A DNA stretch of 6,625 bases from the NCBI GenBank assembly GCA_934645125.1, contig CAKUDT010000075.1, forward strand, positions 1 through 6,625, read 5' to 3'. The first letter of the stretch is position 1. Each line of letters begins with the position of its first letter. Source of the DNA: an uncultured Eggerthellaceae bacterium. Its GTDB lineage: Bacteria > Actinomycetota > Coriobacteriia > Coriobacteriales > Eggerthellaceae. The notes beneath the pieces are model-generated. The model had not been told where the DNA came from. It saw only the letters and a program-made list of their open reading frames with translations, and searched no databases. Shown here piece by piece: positions 1 through 6,542 of the stretch. The translations under genes were made by a program, and so were the position numbers.

Positions 1-597
1 CCGAAGACAACAAGCGAAGGAATGCGCTTTCATCAGGACATTTATCGCTGGCTCTACGAAATGCGCAAGCTGGAGTATAGCCGCACGCAAATCGATCTTT
101 TGCAGGTGAAGCCAGCGTCGCTTAATCCGTATCCCGGTCCGTTTTTGGATCACGGCGTTCGCCGTCGCATTTCATGGACGGCGCGTTTGCGCAGCTTGGC
201 GCGCCCCGATCACCGGGCGTATTTCAAGGCGGCAAGCGCGGCGAAGCGTGAGGCCGATGCGTATGCTGCTTCGAACTGCTCGAAGTACTTTGAGTTCCAA
301 TACGTTTGGCCAGAGCTTATGGCGCGCATGGAGAACGATGCGTTGCTGCGTACCATGCTGGTGCAGTCCACGGCGTTGCGTCGCGGCATTGACTTGAGCG
401 CCCAGCTGCCCCTTGCCCAGACAACCGGAGAAGCGGAAGCCGCTGCGGCGGGCGCTGCGGGTGCGGCTGGTGCAGCCGGCGTGCAGGGTGCTGTGGGTGC
501 CGCAGACGCGGCTGGCGCGGCAGGTGCGGGGGACTTCGTGCCAGTGAGCTACGACCCCGGTTTGACCTGCGAAATTCGTCTGAACATGGAAGACTAG
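1..597 (+). CDS. 3' part of an unrecognised protein with an Ala/Gly-rich segment near its C-terminus
   Basis: The reading frame is open from base 1, so the gene very likely starts before the window; the ATG at 22 has no convincing ribosome binding site and is probably internal. The visible part (about 198 residues) has two pieces. The first 140 or so residues are rich in charged and aromatic residues (for example FHQDIYRWLYEMRKLEY and KYFEFQYVWPELMARMEN), as in a soluble, mainly helical domain. Then comes an Ala/Gly tract of about 35 residues, followed by a normal-looking tail ending LTCEIRLNMED. I see no signal peptide, membrane helix or catalytic motif and do not recognise the family. The stop codon (595-597) is only nine bases before the transporter start, and the transporter's Shine-Dalgarno overlaps it, so the two genes are probably in one operon and may be translationally coupled. 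Coding status is supported by frame length and this junction; function is unknown. Confidence 0.75.
   Translation, partial: PKTTSEGMRFHQDIYRWLYEMRKLEYSRTQIDLLQVKPASLNPYPGPFLDHGVRRRISWTARLRSLARPDHRAYFKAASAAKREADAYAASNCSKYFEFQYVWPELMARMENDALLRTMLVQSTALRRGIDLSAQLPLAQTTGEAEAAAAGAAGAAGAAGVQGAVGAADAAGAAGAGDFVPVSYDPGLTCEIRLNMED
427..531 (+). repeat. Ala/Gly-rich low-complexity coding tract (GAA-like triplets)
   Basis: About 35 codons encode almost only Ala and Gly, in a loose Gly-Ala-Ala rhythm (for example GAAGAAGAAG). Synonymous codons vary (GCG, GCT, GCA, GCC; GGC, GGT), so this is a protein-level repeat rather than a recently expanded DNA repeat. It separates the main domain of the upstream gene from a short C-terminal tail and is probably a flexible linker. 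Confidence 0.7.
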
Positions 598-606
598 AGG
601 CACGTT

Positions 607-1575
607 TTGGATTTGCTGTTTCTTGTTCCCGCTTCGCTTGCTTTGGGCTTGGCCGTGGGAATGCTCTCGGGTCTTCTGGGAATCGGCGGCGGCACCGTTA
701 TGGTTCCGGCGTTTCGCTTGATTTACGACATGAGCGCTCTTGCCGCAACGGCAACGTCCATGCTGACTATTGTGCCTACTTCGGTTTCGGGCATGATTGC
801 GCACGTCCGCAACAAAACGTGCGTTCTAAAGGTGGGCCTTGCCGCGGGTTTAGGCGGCGCGTGCTCTTCGTGGATTGGCGTGATTCTGGCGGAGTGGTCG
901 CCCGGATGGTGCGTTATGGCGGCTGCAGCTGCGGTTATTGTCTATAGCGCAACTACTATGCTGAAAAAAGCGCTTGCGATGAAGCCTGCGAAGGTGGCGG
1001 ACGAAGGTGTCGATGCCCGTGAAGGTGCCGATGCTGGCAGGGCGAAAGACGTGCCGGTTGCCAGCGCGGGCGCGAGCGTTGGTGCTGGCTCGAAGGTTGC
1101 TCGCAATGCGGCCGCTGACGGCGCATCGGTAGGCGGCGCGGCGAGTGCTTCCGCTTCCACTGCAGCTGCGAAACCTCAGGAAGCTGATGCCCCGGTAACG
1201 AGAAACATGCTGGTCAAATCGGCAATCATCGGCCTTTCGACAGGTGTTTTGTCCGGATACGTAGGCGTTGGCGGCGGCTTCATTATGGTGCCGCTCTTCT
1301 TGAGCAAGTTGAATCTTCCCATGAAAAAAGCTTCGGGAACGTCGCTTGTTGCGGTGGGTATTCTCGTGTTGCCCGCCTTGGTGACGCAAATCATTTTGGG
1401 CAATGTCAATTGGGCAGCCGGTCTTGCCTGCATTGTGGGATCAATTCCCGGTGCTGTGTTGGGTGCGAAGCTGCAGGCGCGCATTCCCGAACGTGCGCTT
1501 CGGTTCTGCTTCGCGGGCATTTTGGGTGTTGCCGCAGTGCTTTTGATTGTGAACGAGCTGGGCTTTTTGGGGTAA
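607..1575 (+). CDS. TauE/SafE (TSUP, formerly DUF81) family membrane transporter
   Basis: This 322-residue polytopic inner-membrane protein belongs to the sulfite/anion exporter family, whose members move small sulfur-containing or organic anions; the substrate here cannot be told. The family's internal duplication is visible: SGLLGIGGGTVMVPAF (residues 21-36) in the first half and SGYVGVGGGFIMVPLF (216-231) in the second. Each half carries several hydrophobic helices (roughly 3-20, 42-62, 75-95, 102-118, then 203-230, 240-265, 268-288, 300-318). Between the halves, residues about 120-198 form an unusually long Ala/Ser/Gly-rich loop with charged residues, which accounts for the extra length over the usual 250 or so residues. 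The start is TTG: AGAGG at 596-600 lies six bases upstream, and an in-frame stop at 595-597 rules out a longer form. The next in-frame ATG (661) would remove most of the first helix. It probably shares an operon with the preceding gene. Confidence 0.88.
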   Translation: MDLLFLVPASLALGLAVGMLSGLLGIGGGTVMVPAFRLIYDMSALAATATSMLTIVPTSVSGMIAHVRNKTCVLKVGLAAGLGGACSSWIGVILAEWSPGWCVMAAAAAVIVYSATTMLKKALAMKPAKVADEGVDAREGADAGRAKDVPVASAGASVGAGSKVARNAAADGASVGGAASASASTAAAKPQEADAPVTRNMLVKSAIIGLSTGVLSGYVGVGGGFIMVPLFLSKLNLPMKKASGTSLVAVGILVLPALVTQIILGNVNWAAGLACIVGSIPGAVLGAKLQARIPERALRFCFAGILGVAAVLLIVNELGFLG

Positions 1576-1711
1576 CGCCGCCAAAGGGGCAGGCGGTGCG
1601 AGCGGTTTTCGCCTTGCCAAGCGAAACGCGCGCTGGAATAGGGCGAGCCTAGGCAAACGGAGACAGATGCAACCAAGCGGAGCCGCCTGAAGACTATCGA
1701 GCTAAAAATAA

Positions 1712-1725
1712 GCACTATATAGTGC
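1712..1725. promoter_or_regulatory. Perfect 14-bp palindrome GCACTATATAGTGC upstream of the histidine kinase
   Basis: The 14 bases equal their own reverse complement and sit 71 bases before the kinase start, just upstream of the candidate promoter. An A-rich run lies on the left and CTTTAT on the right. It could be an operator for a dimeric regulator. It could also be a weak terminator for the transporter operon, but the T-tract on the + strand is poor. It resembles an NrdR box in its TATA core but is two bases shorter than that 16-bp site, so I do not call it one. Confidence 0.45.
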
Positions 1726-1732
1726 CTTTATC

Positions 1733-1761
1733 GTGCAAACGGGCAGGTCGCGCGGTAAAAT
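1733..1761 (+). promoter_or_regulatory. Candidate sigma-70-type promoter for the histidine kinase
   Basis: A good -10 hexamer, TAAAAT, lies at 1756-1761 in an AT-rich stretch, 35 bases before the ATG. The best -35 at a 17-base spacing is GTGCAA (1733-1738), which matches only three of six consensus positions. The palindrome at 1712-1725 ends seven bases upstream, where an activator might bind. Placement rests mainly on the -10 and on the gap between genes. Confidence 0.35.
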
Positions 1762-1796
1762 GATGCAACAAAAATTAAGGATATAAGGAATACCCT

Positions 1797-3143
1797 ATGA
1801 ACTCGATGCAAACAGACGTTAATGGAAAACAGCAATGGATGGTGCCTTTCGGTGCGCGTCCTTCGAACCTCATGTGGTTTTTGGTGCTGGTTGTTGTCTT
1901 GTCGGGCGTGGTACTGGGCTGGCAGCTTTCCAGCGGCAGCATCTCGACGCCTATCATTGCCAGTGCGGGTTTGATGTTCACCATTTCTTTGGTGTTGGTT
2001 ATGCGCAGCATGGCAAACCCCGATTCTGTTCGCGCACGTCAAACGGGCGATATGCTCAAACTCTCTCGTCAAACGCTTGCGTGCTTGAAGGGCGGCCTGG
2101 ATGAGAAATCGGCGCAAAAGCTGTGCTCGTTGCTCTTCCCCAATACCGATGCCGTGTCTGTTTGCATTACCGATAAAGAATCGGTTTTGGGTTACGAAGG
2201 CCTAGGGCATTCTAGCTACAAGCCGGGCGACCCCATTTTTGCCACCACGATTGCCGCAACTGCCGAAGACGGCGAGCCACGTACGCTGCTCAGCCATGAT
2301 GAGATTGGCTTCAAGGAACCGCTTTATGGTGTGGAAGCCGCAATTATTATGCCGCTGCGCGTGGGCAAGCGAATTGAAGGCACGTTGACGTTCTTCTTTC
2401 ACTCGCCGCGCAAGATTTCGTCCACGCAAAAGACCATTGCGGAAAGCTTTGCCCAGCTGGTTTCCACGCAGCTTGCGGCAGAGGCGCTGGAAGGTCAGCA
2501 GAAACTTGCCACCAGCATGGAGCTTAAGGCGCTGCAAAGCCAGATCAACCCGCATTTTCTGTTCAACACTATTAATACTATCGCATCGCTTGTGCGCACC
2601 GACCCCAACAAAGCGCGCGTTTTGCTGCGCGAGTTCGCGGTGTTCTACCGTCGCACGTTGGACGATTCGTCCGATTTGATTCCGTTGTCGCGTGAAGTTG
2701 AGCAGACTATGCGGTACTTCTCGTTTGAGATGGCACGCTTCGGCGAAGATCGCGTGGGCATTGAGCTGGATATTGAACCCGAGGTAGAAGACCTGATGGT
2801 TCCGCCGTTCTTGATTCAGCCGCTGGTTGAAAATTCGGTGCAGCATGCTATGCCCGCCGAAGGCAAACTCACGGTGACTATTGGAGCGCGCCCCGATGGC
2901 GACGATAACGTGATTATCTGGGTTGCCGATAACGGCGTGGGCATGACCGAGGAAGCGTGCCAGAACATTTTGCATCCCGAAAGCGCACGCGGCATTGGCA
3001 TTGCGGTGAAAAACGTGCACGACCGCATGTGCGGTTACTTCGGCCCGGGCACTCATATGGAAGTGGCCAGTGAGCTGGGATCGGGTACGACGGTGCGCTT
3101 GGTTTTGAACCGCGCCGCGCTTGAAGAATTCCTGCCAGAATAG
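1797..3143 (+). CDS. LytS/BtsS-type sensor histidine kinase (GAF, His_kinase, HATPase_c) with a two-helix membrane anchor
   Basis: This 448-residue membrane kinase would autophosphorylate on histidine and pass the phosphate to a response regulator, normally of the LytTR class. Order: membrane helices at about 25-44 and 53-69; a GAF-like domain at about 88-230 whose stretch CITDKESVLGYEGLG and following PGDPI resemble LytS/BtsS; the His_kinase motif QSQINPHFLFNTIN with phosphoacceptor His253; and an ATPase domain with the N-box PLVENSVQHA (Asn346), G1 DNGVGM (378-383) and G2 RGIGIAVKN (398-406). LytS and BtsS are about 560-585 residues with five or six helices; here that sensor region is cut to a hairpin with almost no outside loop, so sensing is probably cytoplasmic or within the membrane. 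AAGGA (1785-1789), seven bases before the ATG, fixes the start. No response regulator is adjacent in this window. All catalytic motifs look intact. Confidence 0.9.
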   Translation: MNSMQTDVNGKQQWMVPFGARPSNLMWFLVLVVVLSGVVLGWQLSSGSISTPIIASAGLMFTISLVLVMRSMANPDSVRARQTGDMLKLSRQTLACLKGGLDEKSAQKLCSLLFPNTDAVSVCITDKESVLGYEGLGHSSYKPGDPIFATTIAATAEDGEPRTLLSHDEIGFKEPLYGVEAAIIMPLRVGKRIEGTLTFFFHSPRKISSTQKTIAESFAQLVSTQLAAEALEGQQKLATSMELKALQSQINPHFLFNTINTIASLVRTDPNKARVLLREFAVFYRRTLDDSSDLIPLSREVEQTMRYFSFEMARFGEDRVGIELDIEPEVEDLMVPPFLIQPLVENSVQHAMPAEGKLTVTIGARPDGDDNVIIWVADNGVGMTEEACQNILHPESARGIGIAVKNVHDRMCGYFGPGTHMEVASELGSGTTVRLVLNRAALEEFLPE

Positions 3144-3328
3144 CCATTGAGCTCGAATGATTCTTCCCGAAGAAGCAGCATTTCGCAATTGCGCCGCAAA
3201 CGTTACAAATCGGTGTAAAAACCATGGTTGCAGCGGTGTTTCGGTTGCCTACGGTCATAATTGGAACTTCAATGGTAGAATTGACAGAATGGTTTAATGC
3301 AACGGAAGCGTTCCCGAAAGGCGTTGTG

Positions 3329-3883
3329 ATGCACGAAGACATAAAAGAGGTTCTGTATACCGAAGAGCAAATTCAGCAGCGAATCAGGGAAATTGGCGCT
3401 GCTTTGACCGAGGAGTACGCTCCGCTGGCTGCTCGTGGCGAAAAGATTGTGCTGCTTTCGGTTTTGCGTGGCGCTGCGATTTTCATGTGCGACTTGGCGC
3501 GCGAGATAAAACTGCCGCTTGAAATGGACTTTATGGCTGTTTCCTCTTACGGCAACGGCGTGAAAAGCTCGGGCGTGGTGAGCATCATCAAAGACGTTTC
3601 CACCGACCTGAACGGCAAGCACGTGATTATCGCCGAGGACATTTTGGACTCGGGCCTGACGCTTTCCTACCTGCTGAAAAACTTGAGCTCGCGTAATCCT
3701 GCATCGCTTTCCGTGGTTACGTTCCTGCGCAAGAAGGTGGAGCCGCAAGCCGATATCGAGTGCAAACATGTGGGATTCACCTGCAAAAACGAGTTTATTG
3801 TGGGCTACGGCCTTGACTATGCCGAGCGTTATCGCAATTTGCCGTACGTAGGCATCTTGAAGCCCGAGGTGTACTCTGCGTAA
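3329..3883 (+). CDS. hpt: Hypoxanthine (guanine) phosphoribosyltransferase
   Basis: This cytosolic purine-salvage enzyme joins hypoxanthine or guanine to PRPP to give IMP or GMP. The 184-residue length is typical of bacterial Hpt. The PRPP-binding signature VIIAEDILDSGLT spans residues 99-111, with the acidic pair Glu103-Asp104 and the probable catalytic Asp107. The flexible loop SSYGNGVKSSG is at 72-82, the purine-site lysine region FLRKK at 132-136, and the C-terminal VGYGLDYAERYRNLPYVG (Asp163) is also family-typical. The frame is open to an ATG at 3224, but AAAGG at 3317-3321 lies seven bases before the ATG at 3329, and homologues begin near MHEDIKEVL, so I chose 3329. The extra 35 residues of the longer form look unrelated to the family. 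The hpt-ftsH-folP order is common in bacteria. Confidence 0.95.
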   Translation: MHEDIKEVLYTEEQIQQRIREIGAALTEEYAPLAARGEKIVLLSVLRGAAIFMCDLAREIKLPLEMDFMAVSSYGNGVKSSGVVSIIKDVSTDLNGKHVIIAEDILDSGLTLSYLLKNLSSRNPASLSVVTFLRKKVEPQADIECKHVGFTCKNEFIVGYGLDYAERYRNLPYVGILKPEVYSA

Positions 3884-3919
3884 GTTTTGATTTGCTTCAG
3901 CGCACAGCCGCAAGAGGCG

Positions 3920-3938
3920 CAGGCGATTTTGCCTGTTT
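3920..3938 (+). terminator. Weak hairpin after hpt, possible terminator or attenuator
   Basis: CAGGC and GCCTG pair as a five-bp stem around a six-base loop GATTTT, followed by only TTT. It lies 37 bases after the hpt stop in the hpt-ftsH gap. The short stem and short T-run make it a weak candidate; it may allow partial read-through into ftsH. Confidence 0.25.
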
Positions 3939-3966
3939 GACTGTTGGATTGCGCGGAAGCGAATAT
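3937..3966 (+). promoter_or_regulatory. Candidate promoter for ftsH
   Basis: TTGACT (3937-3942) matches five of six positions of the -35 consensus. The best -10 at an 18-base spacing is GAATAT (3961-3966), which matches only three of six. It lies 97 bases before the ftsH start, in a 179-base gap that would fit a separate promoter. I saw no CIRCE (HrcA) or HAIR-type heat-shock operator here. Confidence 0.22.
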
Positions 3967-4062
3967 GCAATAACGGGAGGCTCTCCGAAACGCTGGCGAA
4001 GAAGCAGGTCAAAGGCGCGAGCGACAGAAAGTGCCACCCAAAACGAATAAGAAAGTTGTAGC

Positions 4063-6525
4063 ATGTCTAATCAGAAGAAAAACGAAAATCCGCGCGTAAA
4101 CTTCTTCCTTGTGCTCATCCTTTGCTTCGCCTTCTTCTTTTTGGCGCAGCAGCTGTTTATGAATAAGGATTCGGAAACGGTCGATACGCTTATCACCTCG
4201 GATTTTGTGCAGGCGGTCAACGAAGATCGCGTGGTTTCGGTGGTGTACAACGCAGGCGAGTACTCCGTGTCCGGCAAGTATTACGTTGCCAGCACGGCGG
4301 GAAGCGAAGGCGCCGATGCCTTCAACAAGGGCTTTGAGGCGCTGAATTCCGCAGCGGGCGCGGGCGCGACCGATATTGTGGCGACCGAGAGCGTTGACGA
4401 AGCGAACTTGGGAACGTTGCATTCGTACACGTCTACTTATATTGGGCAAGACTCCCTGATGGAGCTTTTGAGCGAGCATCCGAATATCACGTATGAGGTA
4501 AAGCTTCCGTCGGCTTGGCTTGAGACGCTGGGCAGCATCCTGCCTATTCTGCTGTTGGCGGGCTTGATGATTTTCTTCTTCGTTCAGATGAATCGTTCCA
4601 CAAATTCCCAGATGAACTTTGGTAAAACGAAGGCACGCAAGGCGCAGGAAGAGCGTCCCGATGTGACGTTTGACGATGTTGCCGGCGTGGACGAAGCCGT
4701 GGAGGAAATGCGCGAGATTAAGGATTTCTTGGCAAGTCCCAATAAATATAAGGCTATGGGCGCAAAGATTCCGCGCGGCTGCCTTTTGGTGGGCCCTCCG
4801 GGTACCGGTAAAACGTTGCTCGCGCGTGCCGTTGCGGGTGAAGCGGGCGTGCCGTTCTTCAGCATTTCGGGTTCGGACTTTGTGGAAATGTTCGTGGGCG
4901 TGGGTGCTTCCCGTGTGCGCGACCTGTTCAACCAGGCTAAAGAGGCAAGTCCAGCCATTATCTTCATCGACGAAATTGATGCCGTTGGTCGTCAGCGTGG
5001 TGCCGGTGTGGGTGGCGGCCACGATGAACGCGAGCAAACGCTGAATCAGCTGCTTGTTGAGATGGACGGTTTTGACAAGAACGACGCTGTGGTGCTTATT
5101 GCTGCTACGAACCGCGTGGACATTTTGGACCCCGCGTTGTTGCGTCCGGGCCGTTTCGACCGTCAGATTGTGGTGGACGCGCCCGATGTAAAGGGTCGCA
5201 AACGCATTTTGGAGGTGCACGCCAAGAACAAGCCGCTGGGTTCGGATGTGAACTTGGAGCGTGTGGCATCGCTGACGCCGGGCTTTACGGGTGCCGACCT
5301 TGCGAACCTCATGAACGAAAGCGCCCTGTTGGCGGCTCGTCGCAACAAGAAAATTATCACGCAGGCCGAGGTCTCCGAGTCCATGGAGCGCGTTATGGCT
5401 GGTCCCGAGCGCAAGGGCTTCGTTATGGACGAGCATACGAAGAAGACCATCGCATATCACGAAAGCGGTCATGCGCTGGTCGGTCACCTGCTTGAGCATG
5501 CAGATCCCGTCCACAAGATTTCGATTATCTCGCGCGGTCGTGCGCTGGGCTACACGTTGTCCATTCCGCAGGAAGATAAGGTGTTGAACACACTGGGCGA
5601 GATGCTTGACCAGCTGGCGGTGTTTATGGGCGGCCGCGTTGCGGAAGAGATTTTCTGCGACGACATTACCACGGGCGCCAGCAACGACCTGGAGCGCGCC
5701 ACCAAGATTGCGCGTTCAATTGTGACGCAATACGGCATGAGTGCCCAGCTGGGAACGCAGGTGTTTGGCCAGCCAAACCACGAGGTGTTCTTGGGTCGCG
5801 ATTACGGCAATACGCAGGATTACTCCGATGAGACCGCACGTCGCATTGATGCGGAAGTAGCGCGCCTGATGAAGGAAGCTCACGACCGCGCCCACGAGGT
5901 GCTTGTTGCCAACGAGCAGCAAATGCACACCATGGCGGCAGTGCTGCTTGAACGCGAGACGGTGGAAGGCGAGGCGTGCGACGCCCTGCTGAACAACACG
6001 TGGGACGATTATTTGGTTCACGAGGTTGACCTGATTGCCCAGCGCGAAAAGGAAGAAGCCGAAGCGCGCACGCATGACGATGAGATTTTGGAGCGCATGC
6101 ATGCTCAGCAGCAGGCCGAGGCCGCACAGCACGAGCACGATGGCAAGGGCGGTTCTGGTCCGCACCTTCCCGAGCCGTTCTTTGGGCATGTTGATCCGTT
6201 CAAGCTGGAACGTCCGCAGGAGCAGGAAGTTTCCCAGGAAACGCTGCCGCGCGTTGACCAGCAGGGTTCGGCATCGCAGGCGCAGGCGCAGGGTGCTCAC
6301 GTGGCGGGTGCCGGTGCTGCTGGTGTTGCGGGCGCCGCTGGCGCTGCGCACGAGAAGCTGCAGGAATGCCGCGACCCATATCAGTGCGCGCCCCAAGTTC
6401 AGGGTGAGCCCGCTGTTTCGGGTGGAGCTGCCAGTGATTCCGCGAATGTGCCTATGGGTGCCCGGAGCAGTGCGGCAGATGTTTCGCAGACGAACGAAAA
6501 CTCTACGTCTGAGCAGGAAAAATAA
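4063..6525 (+). CDS. ftsH: ATP-dependent zinc metalloprotease FtsH with a long C-terminal extension
   Basis: FtsH forms a membrane-anchored hexamer that unfolds and degrades damaged membrane proteins and short-lived regulators. Membrane helices lie at about 12-33 and 154-175, around an extracytoplasmic domain. The AAA+ module has Walker A GPPGTGKT (244-251), pore motif FVGV (277-280), Walker B FIDEID (301-306) and the second region of homology with arginine fingers Arg364 and Arg367 (RPGRFDR). The protease has the zinc site HESGH (466-470) and the probable third ligand Asp542 in TTGASNDLERAT. Every catalytic element is intact. At 820 residues it is about 170 longer than E. coli FtsH: after the usual helical C-terminus (about 655) comes a Glu/Gln/His-rich stretch, then an Ala/Gly-rich tract and a Ser/Asn-rich end. 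The start is the ATG at 4063 with a modest AGAAAG seven bases before it. Confidence 0.97.
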   Translation: MSNQKKNENPRVNFFLVLILCFAFFFLAQQLFMNKDSETVDTLITSDFVQAVNEDRVVSVVYNAGEYSVSGKYYVASTAGSEGADAFNKGFEALNSAAGAGATDIVATESVDEANLGTLHSYTSTYIGQDSLMELLSEHPNITYEVKLPSAWLETLGSILPILLLAGLMIFFFVQMNRSTNSQMNFGKTKARKAQEERPDVTFDDVAGVDEAVEEMREIKDFLASPNKYKAMGAKIPRGCLLVGPPGTGKTLLARAVAGEAGVPFFSISGSDFVEMFVGVGASRVRDLFNQAKEASPAIIFIDEIDAVGRQRGAGVGGGHDEREQTLNQLLVEMDGFDKNDAVVLIAATNRVDILDPALLRPGRFDRQIVVDAPDVKGRKRILEVHAKNKPLGSDVNLERVASLTPGFTGADLANLMNESALLAARRNKKIITQAEVSESMERVMAGPERKGFVMDEHTKKTIAYHESGHALVGHLLEHADPVHKISIISRGRALGYTLSIPQEDKVLNTLGEMLDQLAVFMGGRVAEEIFCDDITTGASNDLERATKIARSIVTQYGMSAQLGTQVFGQPNHEVFLGRDYGNTQDYSDETARRIDAEVARLMKEAHDRAHEVLVANEQQMHTMAAVLLERETVEGEACDALLNNTWDDYLVHEVDLIAQREKEEAEARTHDDEILERMHAQQQAEAAQHEHDGKGGSGPHLPEPFFGHVDPFKLERPQEQEVSQETLPRVDQQGSASQAQAQGAHVAGAGAAGVAGAAGAAHEKLQECRDPYQCAPQVQGEPAVSGGAASDSANVPMGARSSAADVSQTNENSTSEQEK
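6295..6348 (+). repeat. Ala/Gly-rich low-complexity tract in the FtsH C-terminal extension
   Basis: Residues 745-762 (AHVAGAGAAGVAGAAGAA) are nearly all Ala, Gly and Val, and follow a short Gln-Ala repeat (QAQAQG). Synonymous codons are mixed, as in the tract at 427-531, so selection or drift on the protein is more likely than recent slippage. It lies well past the protease domain and is probably disordered. Confidence 0.65.
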
Positions 6526-6542
6526 GAAAGGAAACCTTCTTC

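Noticed and set aside
1576..1598. Possible terminator after the transporter: CGCCGCC and GGCGGTG with a nine-base loop
   Set aside because: The stem has a G-U pair and a long loop, and no T-run follows directly; the nearest TTTT is at 1606-1609. It was not strong enough to list as a feature.
1712..1725. NrdR box
   Set aside because: The TATA core and flanking C/G are similar, but the site is 14 rather than 16 bp, only one copy is present, and no ribonucleotide reductase gene is nearby.
2202..3188. A 328-codon minus-strand frame opposite the histidine kinase
   Set aside because: The + strand gene has every family motif; the antisense product has shadow-type composition (Arg, His, Asn, Gln) and no recognisable motif.
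3184..3193. Ten-bp palindrome CGCAATTGCG after the kinase gene
   Set aside because: Short, without a T-run or nearby promoter element; ten-bp palindromes are common enough to be chance.
3281..3298. TTGACA (3281-3286) and TTTAAT (3293-3298) before hpt as a promoter
   Set aside because: The hexamers are individually good but only six bases apart, and no -10 is found 16-18 bases after TTGACA. A promoter probably exists in 3144-3328 but I cannot place it.
3269..4012. A 247-codon minus-strand frame opposite hpt
   Set aside because: It overlaps the certain hpt gene completely and shows no motif or ribosome binding site that would support it.
4009..5514. A 501-codon open frame on the minus strand opposite ftsH
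   Set aside because: It lies almost wholly within the certain ftsH gene; its translation is rich in His, Arg and Gln with no domain, as expected for an antisense shadow of a biased coding sequence.
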